NCBI RefSeq assembly: GCF_017573465.1
Contig: NZ_JAGEPF010000049.1
Location: 1 to 64,000, forward strand
DNA from: Actinomadura violacea
GTDB lineage: Bacteria > Actinomycetota > Actinomycetes > Streptosporangiales > Streptosporangiaceae
DNA: 64,000 nucleotides
Direction of reading: 5' to 3'
The translations under genes and the position numbers were made by a program. Shown here in pieces: positions 25,629 to 33,431 of this stretch; within the stretch, counting starts at the first letter, position 1; every line of letters begins with the position of its first letter. The notes beneath the pieces are model-generated. The model saw nothing but the letters and a program-made list of their open reading frames with translations, did no database searches and was not told where the DNA came from.

Positions 25629-26801
25629 TCAGGAGTACACGAACGTGCCGTCCTCGTCCGAGCCGACCCACGTCGGCATGTCGAGCTCCTCGTCGAACGG
25701 CAGCGTCTCCTTGCGGTACCGGCCGTCCGCCTCCCAGAACTCCTTCCACCCGCCCTGCGGCACCGTGGTCGGGTCGACGTCCGGAACCGTCAACGACAAC
25801 CGCGTCCCACCGTCCGCCGTCCCCACCGTCTGCACGAGCCGCCCCTCCACGTAGTCCGCCGCCCGGCGAAGGGTGATCGGGTCGTCGCGAAGCTGCCCCA
25901 TGCCACTGTTGCAGCCGGTACAGGCCAGGCCGCGTACCGCGCCGGTGGCGTGGTCATGGTCGACGTGCCCCGCCGGTTGGTCGGCGCAGATGGCGCAGAG
26001 ACCGACCTGCAGCTTCAGGAGCCACTTGGCGTCCTCGTCGTTGATCCCGTACTTCTGCCGCAGGTGGTAGTGCCGCGCCGACTGCAGCCTGTCCCCACGC
26101 GTCCGCCAGAACGGATCCCACCGGACGCGGTCCGGCCCTCCGAAGACGGGGGCGCCCACCTCGATGCGCATCCTCCGCGCGTGCGAGCCGCGCAGCTCGA
26201 GGTAGTCCGCCGCCAGGCGGAGCACGGCAGGGTCGTCGTGGAACTGGCCGAGCCCGCCGTTGCACTTGAAGCAGAGGATCCGGCGGACCAGGCCGGTGAG
26301 ATGGCTGTGGTCGACGTGCTTCGCCGGCGCCCGGAGGCAGATGACGCAGACGCCGCCCTGTTCGGCGACCATCCGCTCCACCTCCTGCTCGGTCACCCCG
26401 TAGCGCAGCTTGAGCAGGTAATTGCGCTCGCTCCCGTGCTTCTCCCTCTTGTGCTCGGCGATCACCCGGTTGTAGCACGGCTTGCAGTACGTGGCGATTC
26501 CGGTTTTCTTCGCTCGGTTACTACCGAACTCGGAAACCGATTTGACCGTTTCACACCGAGGGCAATACTTCATCCCATTCGGCACGATCGAGCGCCGCCG
26601 ATAGGCGCGGACCTCCTTACCCTGCACAGCCTGCTTTCCCCGATAGGAAGAGGCGTTCCGAAGGCCGAAGCAGGCCTTGCAGTAGAGCGACAGGCCATCC
26701 GCTGACGCCTTCCGTTTCCAGAATTCGCCGACCGGCTTGACCTCGCCGCAGTCGCGGCACTTTTTCACGAGCATGGGCGAGACTTTACCAGCCTCGCCCA
26801 T
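25629..26801 (-). CDS. Tandem HNH / endonuclease VII-type nuclease
   Basis: About 390 residues inserted between pup and prcB. Zinc-knuckle pairs come first: CRDCGEVKPVGEFW with YCKACFG, then YCPRCETVKSVSEFG with YCKPCYN. Two nuclease modules follow. Module one has YGVTEQEVERMVAEQGGVCVICLRAPAKHVDHSH...GLVRRILCFKCNGGLG; module two repeats it with YGINDEDAKWLLKLQVGLCAICADQPAGHVDHDH...GAVRGLACTGCNSGMG. DH(S/D)H with a Cys-x2-Cys on each side is the endonuclease VII (beta-beta-alpha metal) signature, so both active sites look intact. The 5' part is visibly less GC-rich than its neighbours. ATG at 26801 or 26774 may be the start; neither has a good ribosome site. Role unknown. Confidence 0.85.
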   Translation of the reverse strand: MGEAGKVSPMLVKKCRDCGEVKPVGEFWKRKASADGLSLYCKACFGLRNASSYRGKQAVQGKEVRAYRRRSIVPNGMKYCPRCETVKSVSEFGSNRAKKTGIATYCKPCYNRVIAEHKREKHGSERNYLLKLRYGVTEQEVERMVAEQGGVCVICLRAPAKHVDHSHLTGLVRRILCFKCNGGLGQFHDDPAVLRLAADYLELRGSHARRMRIEVGAPVFGGPDRVRWDPFWRTRGDRLQSARHYHLRQKYGINDEDAKWLLKLQVGLCAICADQPAGHVDHDHATGAVRGLACTGCNSGMGQLRDDPITLRRAADYVEGRLVQTVGTADGGTRLSLTVPDVDPTTVPQGGWKEFWEADGRYRKETLPFDEELDMPTWVGSDEDGTFVYS

Positions 26802-26860
26802 GCCTTTCGCTAGTTATTGGTGCTCCACCCGGCCGGACATCGTCCATTCTCTGATCGATT

Positions 26861-26872
26861 CGGACATGTCCG
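26861..26872. promoter_or_regulatory. 12-bp perfect palindrome between pup and the HNH gene
   Basis: CGGACATGTCCG is its own reverse complement. A related half-site (CCGGACAT) occurs at 26833-26840. It sits just before the HNH gene in the direction of transcription, and 11 bp after the pup stop, so it could be an operator for the nuclease gene. Confidence 0.4.
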
Positions 26873-26883
26873 GATTTATCACA

Positions 26884-27093
26884 TTATTGTCCGCCTTTTT
26901 GGACGAACCCACGGACGAATTCCTCCGCATTTTCCTCGAGGACTTCGTCAATTTCGTCGAGAATTGAATCGACGTCGTCGGTCAGCTTCTCCTGCCGCTC
27001 CTGGACGTCTTCGGTGGTCGTGGCCTCGGTCTCCTCGACCTCTTCCGTGCGCCGGGTGGTCTGCTTCTGACCGCCGGTGTCCTTCGTGGCCAT
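26884..27093 (-). CDS. pup: Prokaryotic ubiquitin-like protein Pup
   Basis: A 69-residue, highly acidic, intrinsically disordered protein with the conserved C-terminal half (LTDDVDSILDEIDEVLEENAEEFVRGFVQKGGQ located at about residues 37-69). That helix forms a coiled coil with the N-terminal helices of Mpa. The protein ends Gly-Gly-Gln, so Dop must deamidate it to Glu before PafA can use it. GGAGG lies six bases before the ATG. The 3' end and flanks are AT-rich for this genome, and the last Gln is CAA. It lies 277 bp from dop and is separated from prcB by the HNH gene. Confidence 0.97.
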   Translation of the reverse strand: MATKDTGGQKQTTRRTEEVEETEATTTEDVQERQEKLTDDVDSILDEIDEVLEENAEEFVRGFVQKGGQ

Positions 27094-27370
27094 TCCGTAC
27101 CTCCGCTTCTTGCCGGTACCCCGACCCTATCTCCGATCTTCCTAGACGAGCGGATCTTATGGTCCGTTTCGTCCGGTCGCTCTAGGCGTCGGGGGCCTGA
27201 TCCGGTTATCGCCCGTCCGCCGACCCATGAAACAGGCAAAGCGGTCACGAAACCGCGACATCACCCGTCGGTGCAGGTCAGCGTGGGATGCCACTCGATA
27301 GTGGCACTATCCAACGGGCGCCGTCCAAGATCTGGACGGCGCCCGCGTGTCAGCCCCTGAGGGCCCTGGT
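27094..27370. other. dop-pup intergenic region (277 bp)
   Basis: Holds the dop terminator (27316-27344), a second small hairpin with TGCCACT/AGTGGCA arms at 27289-27306, and then about 190 bp leading to pup. TAAGAT-like and TAGGGT-like -10 candidates (minus strand, 27154-27159 and 27124-27129) are present without convincing -35 boxes. This implies that pup is transcribed from its own promoter. Confidence 0.5.
27316..27344 (-). terminator. Terminator of dop
   Basis: GGGCGCCGTCC (27316-27326) pairs perfectly with GGACGGCGCCC (27334-27344) around a 7-nt loop, 27 bp past the dop stop on the minus strand. Confidence 0.7.
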
Positions 27371-28888
27371 TCAGCCCTGGCCGGTCAGCGTGGCCACGAG
27401 CTCGGCCGCGGTGCGGCAGCGGTCCAGCAGGGCGCCCACGTGCTGCTTGGTGCCGCGCAGCGGCTCCAGGGTCGGGACGCGCTGGAGCGACTCGCGGCCG
27501 GGGACGTCGAAGATGACGGAGTCCCAGGAGGCGGCGGCCACGGAGTCGGCGTACTGGCGCAGGCAGCGACCGCGGAAGTAGGCGCGGGTGTCCTCGGGCG
27601 GGTCGTCGATGGCGTGCTCGACCTCGGCCTCGGTGACGAGGTGCTCGACGCGGTCGCGGGACGCCAGCCGGTTGTACAGGCCCTTGTCGGGGCGGATGTC
27701 GGCGTACTGCAGGTCGACGAGCTGGAGGCGGGGGTGGGACCAGTCGATGCCGTCGCGGCTGCGGTAGCCCTCCAGGAGGGCGAGCTTGGCGACCCAGTCG
27801 AGCTCGCGGGACAGCTGCATGGGGTCGTCGCCGAGGCGGTGCAGGACGGACTCCCAGCGGTCCAGGACGTCCTTGGTCATCTCGTCGACGTCGGCGCCGA
27901 AGCGGTCCTCGACGTACTTGCGGGACTGCTCGAGGTACTCCATCTGGAGCTGGACGGCGGTCATCTTGCGGCCGTCGCGCAGGGTGAGCAGGTGCTTGCA
28001 GGACGGGTCGTGGGAGACGGCGCGCAGGGCGGCGACGGGCATGTCGACGGACAGGTCGACGGTGAGGAAGCCGTCCTCGATCATGGCGAGGACGAGGGAG
28101 GTCGTGCCGAGCTTGAGGTAGGTGGACAGCTCGGCCATGTTGGCGTCGCCGATGATGACGTGCAGGCGGCGGTACTTCTCGGGGTCGGCGTGGGGTTCGT
28201 CGCGGGTGTTGATGATGGGGCGCTTGAGGGTGGTCTCGAGGCCGACCTCGACCTCGAAGAAGTCGGCGCGCTGGCTGATCTGGAAGCCGTCGCCGCGTCC
28301 GTCGACGCCGATGCCGACGCGGCCGGCGCCGCAGACGACCTGGCGGGAGACGAAGAAGGGGGTGAGGTGGCGGACGATGTCGGCGAAGGGGGTCTCGCGG
28401 CGCATGAGGTAGTTCTCATGGCAGCCGTAGGAGGCGCCCTTGTTGTCGGTGTTGTTCTTGTAGAGCTGGATGGGGTGGGTGCCGGGGACCATGGCGGCGC
28501 GGGCGGCGGCGTCGGCCATGACGCGTTCGCCGGCCTTGTCCCAGATGACGGCGTCGCGGGGGTTGGTGCATTCGGGGGCGGAGTACTCGGGGTGGGCGTG
28601 GTCGACGTAGAGCCGGGCGCCGTTGGTGAGGATGATGTTGGCGAGGCCGAGGTCCTCGTCGGTGAGCTGGGTGGGGTCGGCGACCTCGCGGGCGAGGTCG
28701 AAGCCGCGGGCGTCGCGGAGGGGGTTCTCCTCTTCGAAGTCCCAGCGGGCTCTGCGGGCCCGTGCGGCCGATGCCGCGAGGTAGGCGTTGACGACCTGGC
28801 TGGAGGTCACCATCGCGTTGGCCCCTGGCTGCCCGGGTACGGAGATGCCGTACTCGGTCTCGATGCCCATCACCCGCCGAACACTCAT
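27371..28888 (-). CDS. dop: Pup deamidase/depupylase Dop
   Basis: A 505-residue homologue of PafA. It starts VRRVMGIETEYGISVPG and carries an insertion after the first strand (about 40-80), the 'Dop loop' region that distinguishes Dop from PafA. Later blocks are YSAPECTNP, KNNTDNKGASYGCHENYLM, RPIINTRDEPHADPEKYRRLHVIIGDANMAE (located at about 225-255) and a long C-terminal domain. It converts the C-terminal Gln of Pup to Glu and removes Pup from substrates. A TAGGCT -10 (28896-28901) lies seven bases before the ATG, so it probably has a leaderless promoter. Confidence 0.97.
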   Translation of the reverse strand: MSVRRVMGIETEYGISVPGQPGANAMVTSSQVVNAYLAASAARARRARWDFEEENPLRDARGFDLAREVADPTQLTDEDLGLANIILTNGARLYVDHAHPEYSAPECTNPRDAVIWDKAGERVMADAAARAAMVPGTHPIQLYKNNTDNKGASYGCHENYLMRRETPFADIVRHLTPFFVSRQVVCGAGRVGIGVDGRGDGFQISQRADFFEVEVGLETTLKRPIINTRDEPHADPEKYRRLHVIIGDANMAELSTYLKLGTTSLVLAMIEDGFLTVDLSVDMPVAALRAVSHDPSCKHLLTLRDGRKMTAVQLQMEYLEQSRKYVEDRFGADVDEMTKDVLDRWESVLHRLGDDPMQLSRELDWVAKLALLEGYRSRDGIDWSHPRLQLVDLQYADIRPDKGLYNRLASRDRVEHLVTEAEVEHAIDDPPEDTRAYFRGRCLRQYADSVAAASWDSVIFDVPGRESLQRVPTLEPLRGTKQHVGALLDRCRTAAELVATLTGQG

Positions 28889-28895
28889 ATCGTCG

Positions 28896-28901
28896 AGCCT
28901 A
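28896..28901 (-). promoter_or_regulatory. -10 element (TAGGCT) for dop, leaderless arrangement
   Basis: Same hexamer and same 7-nt spacing to ATG as at helY. With the mpa terminator just upstream, this is the likely start of the dop transcript. Confidence 0.45.
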
Positions 28902-28980
28902 TCGGGGCGGGGAGGGTGGAGCCATGGGGCCGGTCTTTCCCGGGGCGTGTCGGGGTGCCGGGCGGGGTGCGGAACGGCGT

Positions 28981-29013
28981 GCGGCGGCCGCCCCGTGGTG
29001 GGGCGGCCGCCGC
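28981..29013 (-). terminator. Terminator of mpa
   Basis: GCGGCGGCCGCCCC (28981-28994) pairs perfectly with 29000-29013 around a 5-nt loop, directly after the mpa stop on the minus strand. It separates mpa from dop. Confidence 0.75.
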
Positions 29014-29035
29014 GTGGCCGTTCGTGTGGTGCGTC

Positions 29036-30799
29036 TTACAGGTACTGGCCGGTGTTGGCGACGGTGTCGATGGATCGGCCGGCTTCGGCGCCCTTGGTTC
29101 CGGAGACGAGGGTGCGGATGTAGACGATCCGCTCGCCCTTCTTGCCGGAGATGCGGGCCCAGTCGTCGGGGTTGGTGGTGTTGGGCAGGTCCTCGTTCTC
29201 GCTGAACTCGTCGACGCAGGCGGCGAGGAGGTGGTTGACGCGCAAGCCCTTCTGGCCGGTGTCGAGGAACTGCTTGATGGCCATCTTCTTGGCGCGGTCG
29301 ACGATGTTCTGGATCATGGCGCCGGAGTTGAAGTCCTTGAAGAACAGGACTTCCTTGTCGCCGTTGGCGTAGGTGACCTCGAGGAAGCGGTTCTCCTCGC
29401 TCTCGGTGTACATCCGCTCGACGGTCCGCTGGATCATCGCCTCGACGGTGGCCTCTTCGGAGCCGCCGTGCTCCTTGAGGTCGTCGGGGTGCAGCGGGAG
29501 GCCGCTGAGGATGTACTTGGAGAAGATGTCCTTGGCGGCTTCGGCGTCGGGCCGTTCGATCTTGATCTTGACGTCGAGGCGGCCGGGCCGCAGGATCGCG
29601 GGGTCGATCATGTCCTCGCGGTTGGAGGCGCCGATGACGATGACGTTCTCCAGTCCCTCGACGCCGTCGATCTCGCTGAGCAGCTGCGGGACGATGGTGT
29701 TCTCGACGTCGGAGGAGACGCCGGATCCGCGGGTGCGGAAGATGGAGTCCATCTCGTCGAAGAAGACGATGACCGGGGTTCCGGCGGAGGCCTTCTCGCG
29801 GGCGCGCTGGAAGACCAGGCGGATGTGCCGTTCGGTCTCGCCGACGTACTTGTTGAGGAGTTCGGGGCCCTTGATGTTGAGGAAGAAGCTCTTGCCCTCC
29901 TTGCCGGTCTGTTCGGCGACCTTCTTGGCGAGGCTGTTGGCGACGGCCTTGGCGATGAGGGTCTTGCCGCATCCGGGCGGTCCGTAGAGCAGGACGCCCT
30001 TGGGGGGCCGGAGCTTGTGCTCGCGGAACAGGTCGGCGTGCAGGTAGGGCAGTTCGACGGCGTCGCGGATCATTTCGATCTGCGAGCCGAGTCCGCCGAT
30101 CTCCTCGTAGGAGATGTCGGGGACCTCTTCGAGGACGAGTTCTTCGACCTCGGCCTTGTGGATCTTCTCGTAGGCGTAGCCGGAGCGGGGTTCGAGCATC
30201 AGGGAGTCGCCGGCGCGCAGCGGGACGCCGCGGAGCGGTTCGGCGAGCTTGATGACGCGTTCCTCGTCGGTGTGCCCGATCACGAGGGCGCGTTCGCCGT
30301 CGTCGAAGAGCTCCTTGAGCATGACGACCTCGCCCTGCTCTTCGAACTTGAGGGCTTCGACGACGTTGAGGGCCTCGTTGAGCATGACCTCCTGGCCGCG
30401 TTGGAGTTCGTCGACGTCGACGGCGGGGCTGACGTTGACGCGCAGCTTGCGTCCGCCGGTGAAGATGTCGACGGTTCCGTCGTCGCGGGTTTCGAGGAAG
30501 ACCCCGAAGCCGGAGGGTGGTTGAGCGAGCCTGTCGACCTCCTCCTTGAGCGCCACGATCTGTTCGCGAGCCTCTTTGAGGGTCGCTACGAGTCGCTCGT
30601 TCTGGCCTGTCACGGCGGCCAGGTTCGCTTGTGCCTCATGGAGGCGTTCTTCCAGGACACGTACTTGGCGCGGGGATTCCGCGAGCTTGCGGCGCAGCAC
30701 GGAGATCTCCTCCTCCAGGAAGGAGATCTGCGTTTGGAGGTCCTTGACCTCCTTGTCGTGCTGCGCCCTGCGCGCCCCAGCATCGTCACGAGCGGCCAC
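29036..30799 (-). CDS. mpa: Proteasome-associated AAA+ ATPase Mpa/ARC
   Basis: A 587-residue ATPase. Residues about 14-92 form the N-terminal coiled coil that captures Pup, about 94-228 the tandem OB domains, and the AAA+ module follows with Walker A GPPGCGKT (273-280) and Walker B IVFFDEMD (344-351). The C-terminal tail GQYL docks into the proteasome alpha ring and opens its gate. Hexamers unfold pupylated proteins and thread them into PrcAB. The GTG start has a near-perfect GAGGAGGTGA ribosome site seven bases upstream, unlike the leaderless neighbours. Monocistronic by position of its terminator. Confidence 0.97.
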   Translation of the reverse strand: MAARDDAGARRAQHDKEVKDLQTQISFLEEEISVLRRKLAESPRQVRVLEERLHEAQANLAAVTGQNERLVATLKEAREQIVALKEEVDRLAQPPSGFGVFLETRDDGTVDIFTGGRKLRVNVSPAVDVDELQRGQEVMLNEALNVVEALKFEEQGEVVMLKELFDDGERALVIGHTDEERVIKLAEPLRGVPLRAGDSLMLEPRSGYAYEKIHKAEVEELVLEEVPDISYEEIGGLGSQIEMIRDAVELPYLHADLFREHKLRPPKGVLLYGPPGCGKTLIAKAVANSLAKKVAEQTGKEGKSFFLNIKGPELLNKYVGETERHIRLVFQRAREKASAGTPVIVFFDEMDSIFRTRGSGVSSDVENTIVPQLLSEIDGVEGLENVIVIGASNREDMIDPAILRPGRLDVKIKIERPDAEAAKDIFSKYILSGLPLHPDDLKEHGGSEEATVEAMIQRTVERMYTESEENRFLEVTYANGDKEVLFFKDFNSGAMIQNIVDRAKKMAIKQFLDTGQKGLRVNHLLAACVDEFSENEDLPNTTNPDDWARISGKKGERIVYIRTLVSGTKGAEAGRSIDTVANTGQYL

Positions 30800-31095
30800 G
30801 CCCCGTCACCTCCTCACGAAGAGAGCCGACGACCTACTGAGACCCTACCTATCTGGAGGGCTTCCGTAACCTGCCCATTCGGTACTCGTGTCGTGCGGGT
30901 GTGCTTCGGGTGGTGTCGGGGGGGCGGGCCGGGGGTGGTGTTGGTGGTGGTGTTGTGCTGGGCGGACCTGGGGTTTTGGGTGTCGGGGCGTGTCGGGGTG
31001 GAGGGTTTGTCGATTTCGGGGTGTGGGGGGTGGGAGACGGCGTGTCGCGGCGTGGCGGATTGCCGGGTCCTGCCTGGGGTGCGGGGGTGTGTGAT
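30800..31095. other. Strongly G/T-rich intergenic region upstream of mpa
   Basis: About 300 bp with no convincing gene. From 30900 to 31090 the plus strand is almost all G and T (runs such as GGGGGGGCGGG and GGGGTGTGGGGGG), with many G-tracts of three or more. It includes the mpa promoter region and the end of trmI. I see no classical terminator hairpin. A Pro/Thr-rich open frame exists on the minus strand but looks like composition, not a gene. Confidence 0.6.
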
Positions 31096-32067
31096 CTAGG
31101 ACTCGGTGGTGCGCCCGGGCGTGGCGTCGGCGGTGGCATCGCCGGAGTCGTCGCCGGCCGTGTCGCCGGGCGTGGTGGTGGCGGGTGCGGGGTGGGCGCC
31201 CTTGGCGGGGCGGCGGCGGCGCACGGGCGGGGTGACGCCGTCGGCGAGGCGGCGGGCGGTGACGAGGAAGCCGGTGTGGCCGACCATGCGGTGGTCGGGG
31301 CGGACGGCGAGGCCGTCGACGTGCCAGGAGCGCAGGAGGGTCTCGAAGGCGTAGGGCTCGGCGAAGGCGCCGTGGGCGCGCAGGTCCTCGACGACGCGGG
31401 ACATCTGGGTGGTGGTGGCGATGTAGGCGCAGACCATGCCGCCGGGGATGAGGGCCTTGGCGACGGCGTCGAGGGTCTCCCAGGGGGCGAGCATGTCGAG
31501 GACGACGCGGTCGGCCTCGGTCTCGGTGAGGGCGTCCTCGAGGGAGCCGACGGTGAGGCGCCAGGAGGGGTGGGGGCCGCCGAAGAACTTCTCGACGTTG
31601 GCGCGGGCGATGTCGGCGAAGTCGGGGCGGCGCTCGTAGGAGGAGACGAGGCCGTGTTCGCCTACGGCGCGCAGGAGGAAGCAGCTGAGGGCGCCGGAGC
31701 CGGCGCCGGCCTCGATGACGCGGGCGCCGGGGAAGATGTCGGCCATGGCGACGATCTGGGCGGCGTCCTTGGGGTAGACGACGGCGGCGCCGCGGGGCAT
31801 GCGGACGGCGAAGTCGGCGAGGAGGGGGCGGAAGGCGAGGTATTCGACGCCGCCGCTGGAGCGGTAGACGGTGCCTTCGGGGCTGCCGATGATGTCGTCG
31901 TGGGGGACGGAGCCTTTGTGGGAGTGGTAGAGCTTGCCGGGCTGGAGGGTGATGGTGTTGATGCGGCCTTTGGGGTCGGTGAGCTGAACCTGGTCTCCGG
32001 GCCGGAACGGGCCGTGCGGGATGCGGCCGGTGGAGGGGGCGGGCTCGGTGGGCTGGGGTTCGCTCAT
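31096..32067 (-). CDS. trmI: tRNA (adenine-58-N1)-methyltransferase TrmI
   Basis: A 323-residue class I methyltransferase. An N-terminal beta domain (FRPGDQVQLTDPKGRINTITL...HSHKGSVPHDDIIG) precedes the SAM-binding fold with motif I VIEAGAGSGALSCFLL and the catalytic-region DMLAPWETLDAV. The homologue next to the mycobacterial proteasome genes (Rv2118c) methylates A58 of tRNA and this position is conserved. ATG at 32067 is chosen; a TAGCCT -10 is eight bases upstream (leaderless). The last ~45 residues are a Thr/Ala/Pro-rich tail of no known role. Confidence 0.93.
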   Translation of the reverse strand: MSEPQPTEPAPSTGRIPHGPFRPGDQVQLTDPKGRINTITLQPGKLYHSHKGSVPHDDIIGSPEGTVYRSSGGVEYLAFRPLLADFAVRMPRGAAVVYPKDAAQIVAMADIFPGARVIEAGAGSGALSCFLLRAVGEHGLVSSYERRPDFADIARANVEKFFGGPHPSWRLTVGSLEDALTETEADRVVLDMLAPWETLDAVAKALIPGGMVCAYIATTTQMSRVVEDLRAHGAFAEPYAFETLLRSWHVDGLAVRPDHRMVGHTGFLVTARRLADGVTPPVRRRRPAKGAHPAPATTTPGDTAGDDSGDATADATPGRTTES

Positions 32068-32130
32068 GGTGGTCAAGGCTAGCGCCGGGGGGCCGCAGCT
32101 CAGGCCGTCCGGGCGGGGTGGGGGCGGGGG

Positions 32131-33318
32131 TCAGACGCCGGCGAAGGCGCGGTCGACGTCGGTGACGGCGAGGACGCCGTAGACGCGGCCGTCGGGTTCG
32201 GTGAGGAGGTATTCGGAGGCGGGGTTGCGGCGGAGGGCGTCGATGAGGTCCTCGCCGGTGAGGTCGGCGGGGAGGGTGAGGTCGGGTTCGATGCCGCGGG
32301 AGAGTTCGCCGACGGTGATCCAGGGGCGGCGGTGCTCGGGGGTGGCGGTGACGGCCTTCTCGCTGACGAGGCCCTGGGGGGTGCCGTCGTGGTCGGCGAC
32401 GACGAGGGCGCCGGCGTGGTCGGCGTGGGCGCGGCGGACGGCTTCGGCGAGGGGGGTGTCGGGGGTGACGAGGGTGGCCCGGCGGGCGAGGCGGCGGGCG
32501 GACAGCAGGGGGACGCGGTCGCGGAAGCGTTCGGCGCGGATGGCCTGGGTGGCGCCGACCCAGATGAAGGAGGCGACGAGGGCGGACCACAGGAGGGCGA
32601 GCCAGCCGATGCCGCCGGTGCCGTCCTCGGTGCGGTAGGTGGCGAGGTAGGCGCCGGCGATGAGGCAGGCGACGGCGACGCCGCGGCCGACCCAGCCGGC
32701 GAAGATGGCGCCGCTGCGGCTGTGGCCGGTGGCCTTCCAGACGAGGGCGCGGACGAGGCGTCCGCCGTCGAGGGGCAGGCCGGGCAGCAGGTTGAAGACG
32801 CCGACGAGGAGGTTGGCGAAGGTGAGGGCGTCGATGAGCAGGAGGGCGACGTCGGGGAGGGGGAGGACGGCGTGGGCGAGGAGGCCGAGGCCGGCGAGGA
32901 CGAGGTTGACGAGGGGGCCGGCGAAGGCGATGAGGAATTCGCGGCCGGGGGTGGCGGCCTCGCGTTCGATGGAGGTCTCGCCGCCGAGGATGTGCAGGGT
33001 GACGGAGCGGACGGGGAGGCCGAGGACGCGGGCGGTGACGGCGTGGCTGAGTTCGTGGACGAAGACGGAGCCGTAGAGCAGGACGGCGTAGGCGAAGGCG
33101 ACGATGTAGCTGAGGGGGCGGTCGATGACGCCGTTGACCTGGCCTTCGAACATGACGGTGACGAGGATGGCGACCAGGAACCAGCTGGGCGAGACGTAGA
33201 CGGGGACGCCGAAGGGGCGGCCCATGTAGAGGCCGGGCCGGGCGTTGGGGCCGCCGTTGCGGGGGCCGGGGTCGCCGGCGGGCGTCTTGCCCTGGGTCGG
33301 GGGCGCACTGTTGGTCAC
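32131..33318 (-). CDS. Site-2 protease family metalloprotease with CBS domains (Rip3-like)
   Basis: A 395-residue intramembrane M50 protease. The zinc motif HELSH lies in an early membrane helix (GSVFVHELSHAVTARVLG), and the second ligand motif appears as LLPGLPLDGGR. About six hydrophobic segments are followed by two cytosolic CBS domains (about 270-395; LVTPDTPLAEAVRRAHADHAGALVVADHDG...). The CBS pair and length match the Rip3 branch (Rv2625c). Such proteases cut membrane regulators. GTG start with a TAGCAT -10 seven bases upstream. Divergent from the RecB-like gene. Confidence 0.9.
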   Translation of the reverse strand: MTNSAPPTQGKTPAGDPGPRNGGPNARPGLYMGRPFGVPVYVSPSWFLVAILVTVMFEGQVNGVIDRPLSYIVAFAYAVLLYGSVFVHELSHAVTARVLGLPVRSVTLHILGGETSIEREAATPGREFLIAFAGPLVNLVLAGLGLLAHAVLPLPDVALLLIDALTFANLLVGVFNLLPGLPLDGGRLVRALVWKATGHSRSGAIFAGWVGRGVAVACLIAGAYLATYRTEDGTGGIGWLALLWSALVASFIWVGATQAIRAERFRDRVPLLSARRLARRATLVTPDTPLAEAVRRAHADHAGALVVADHDGTPQGLVSEKAVTATPEHRRPWITVGELSRGIEPDLTLPADLTGEDLIDALRRNPASEYLLTEPDGRVYGVLAVTDVDRAFAGV

Positions 33319-33325
33319 ATGTCCG

Positions 33326-33331
33326 ATGCTA
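33326..33331 (-). promoter_or_regulatory. -10 element (TAGCAT) for the site-2 protease gene
   Basis: Minus-strand hexamer seven bases before the GTG start; part of a ~113-bp divergent promoter shared with the RecB-like gene, whose own TACGCT (33418-33423) is eight bases before its ATG. Confidence 0.4.
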
Positions 33332-33431
33332 CGGCCCTGTGGGGGCGGGTCGGCGTGCGGTGCGCGGTGTTCTCGGCGGGGTGGGCGGGGGTGCGGGATT
33401 TCGTCGGGGGTGTCGCCTACGCTGCTGTGCC

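Noticed and set aside
27289..27306. Hairpin region downstream of dop considered as a tRNA or small RNA
   Set aside because: Arms are 7 bp with a 4-nt loop and no cloverleaf, anticodon arm or CCA region could be built around it.
27347..31099. 1250-residue plus-strand open frame across dop and mpa
   Set aside because: Antisense shadow of two certain genes, dominated by Gly, Val, Glu and Leu with no domain; long antisense frames are expected at this GC content.
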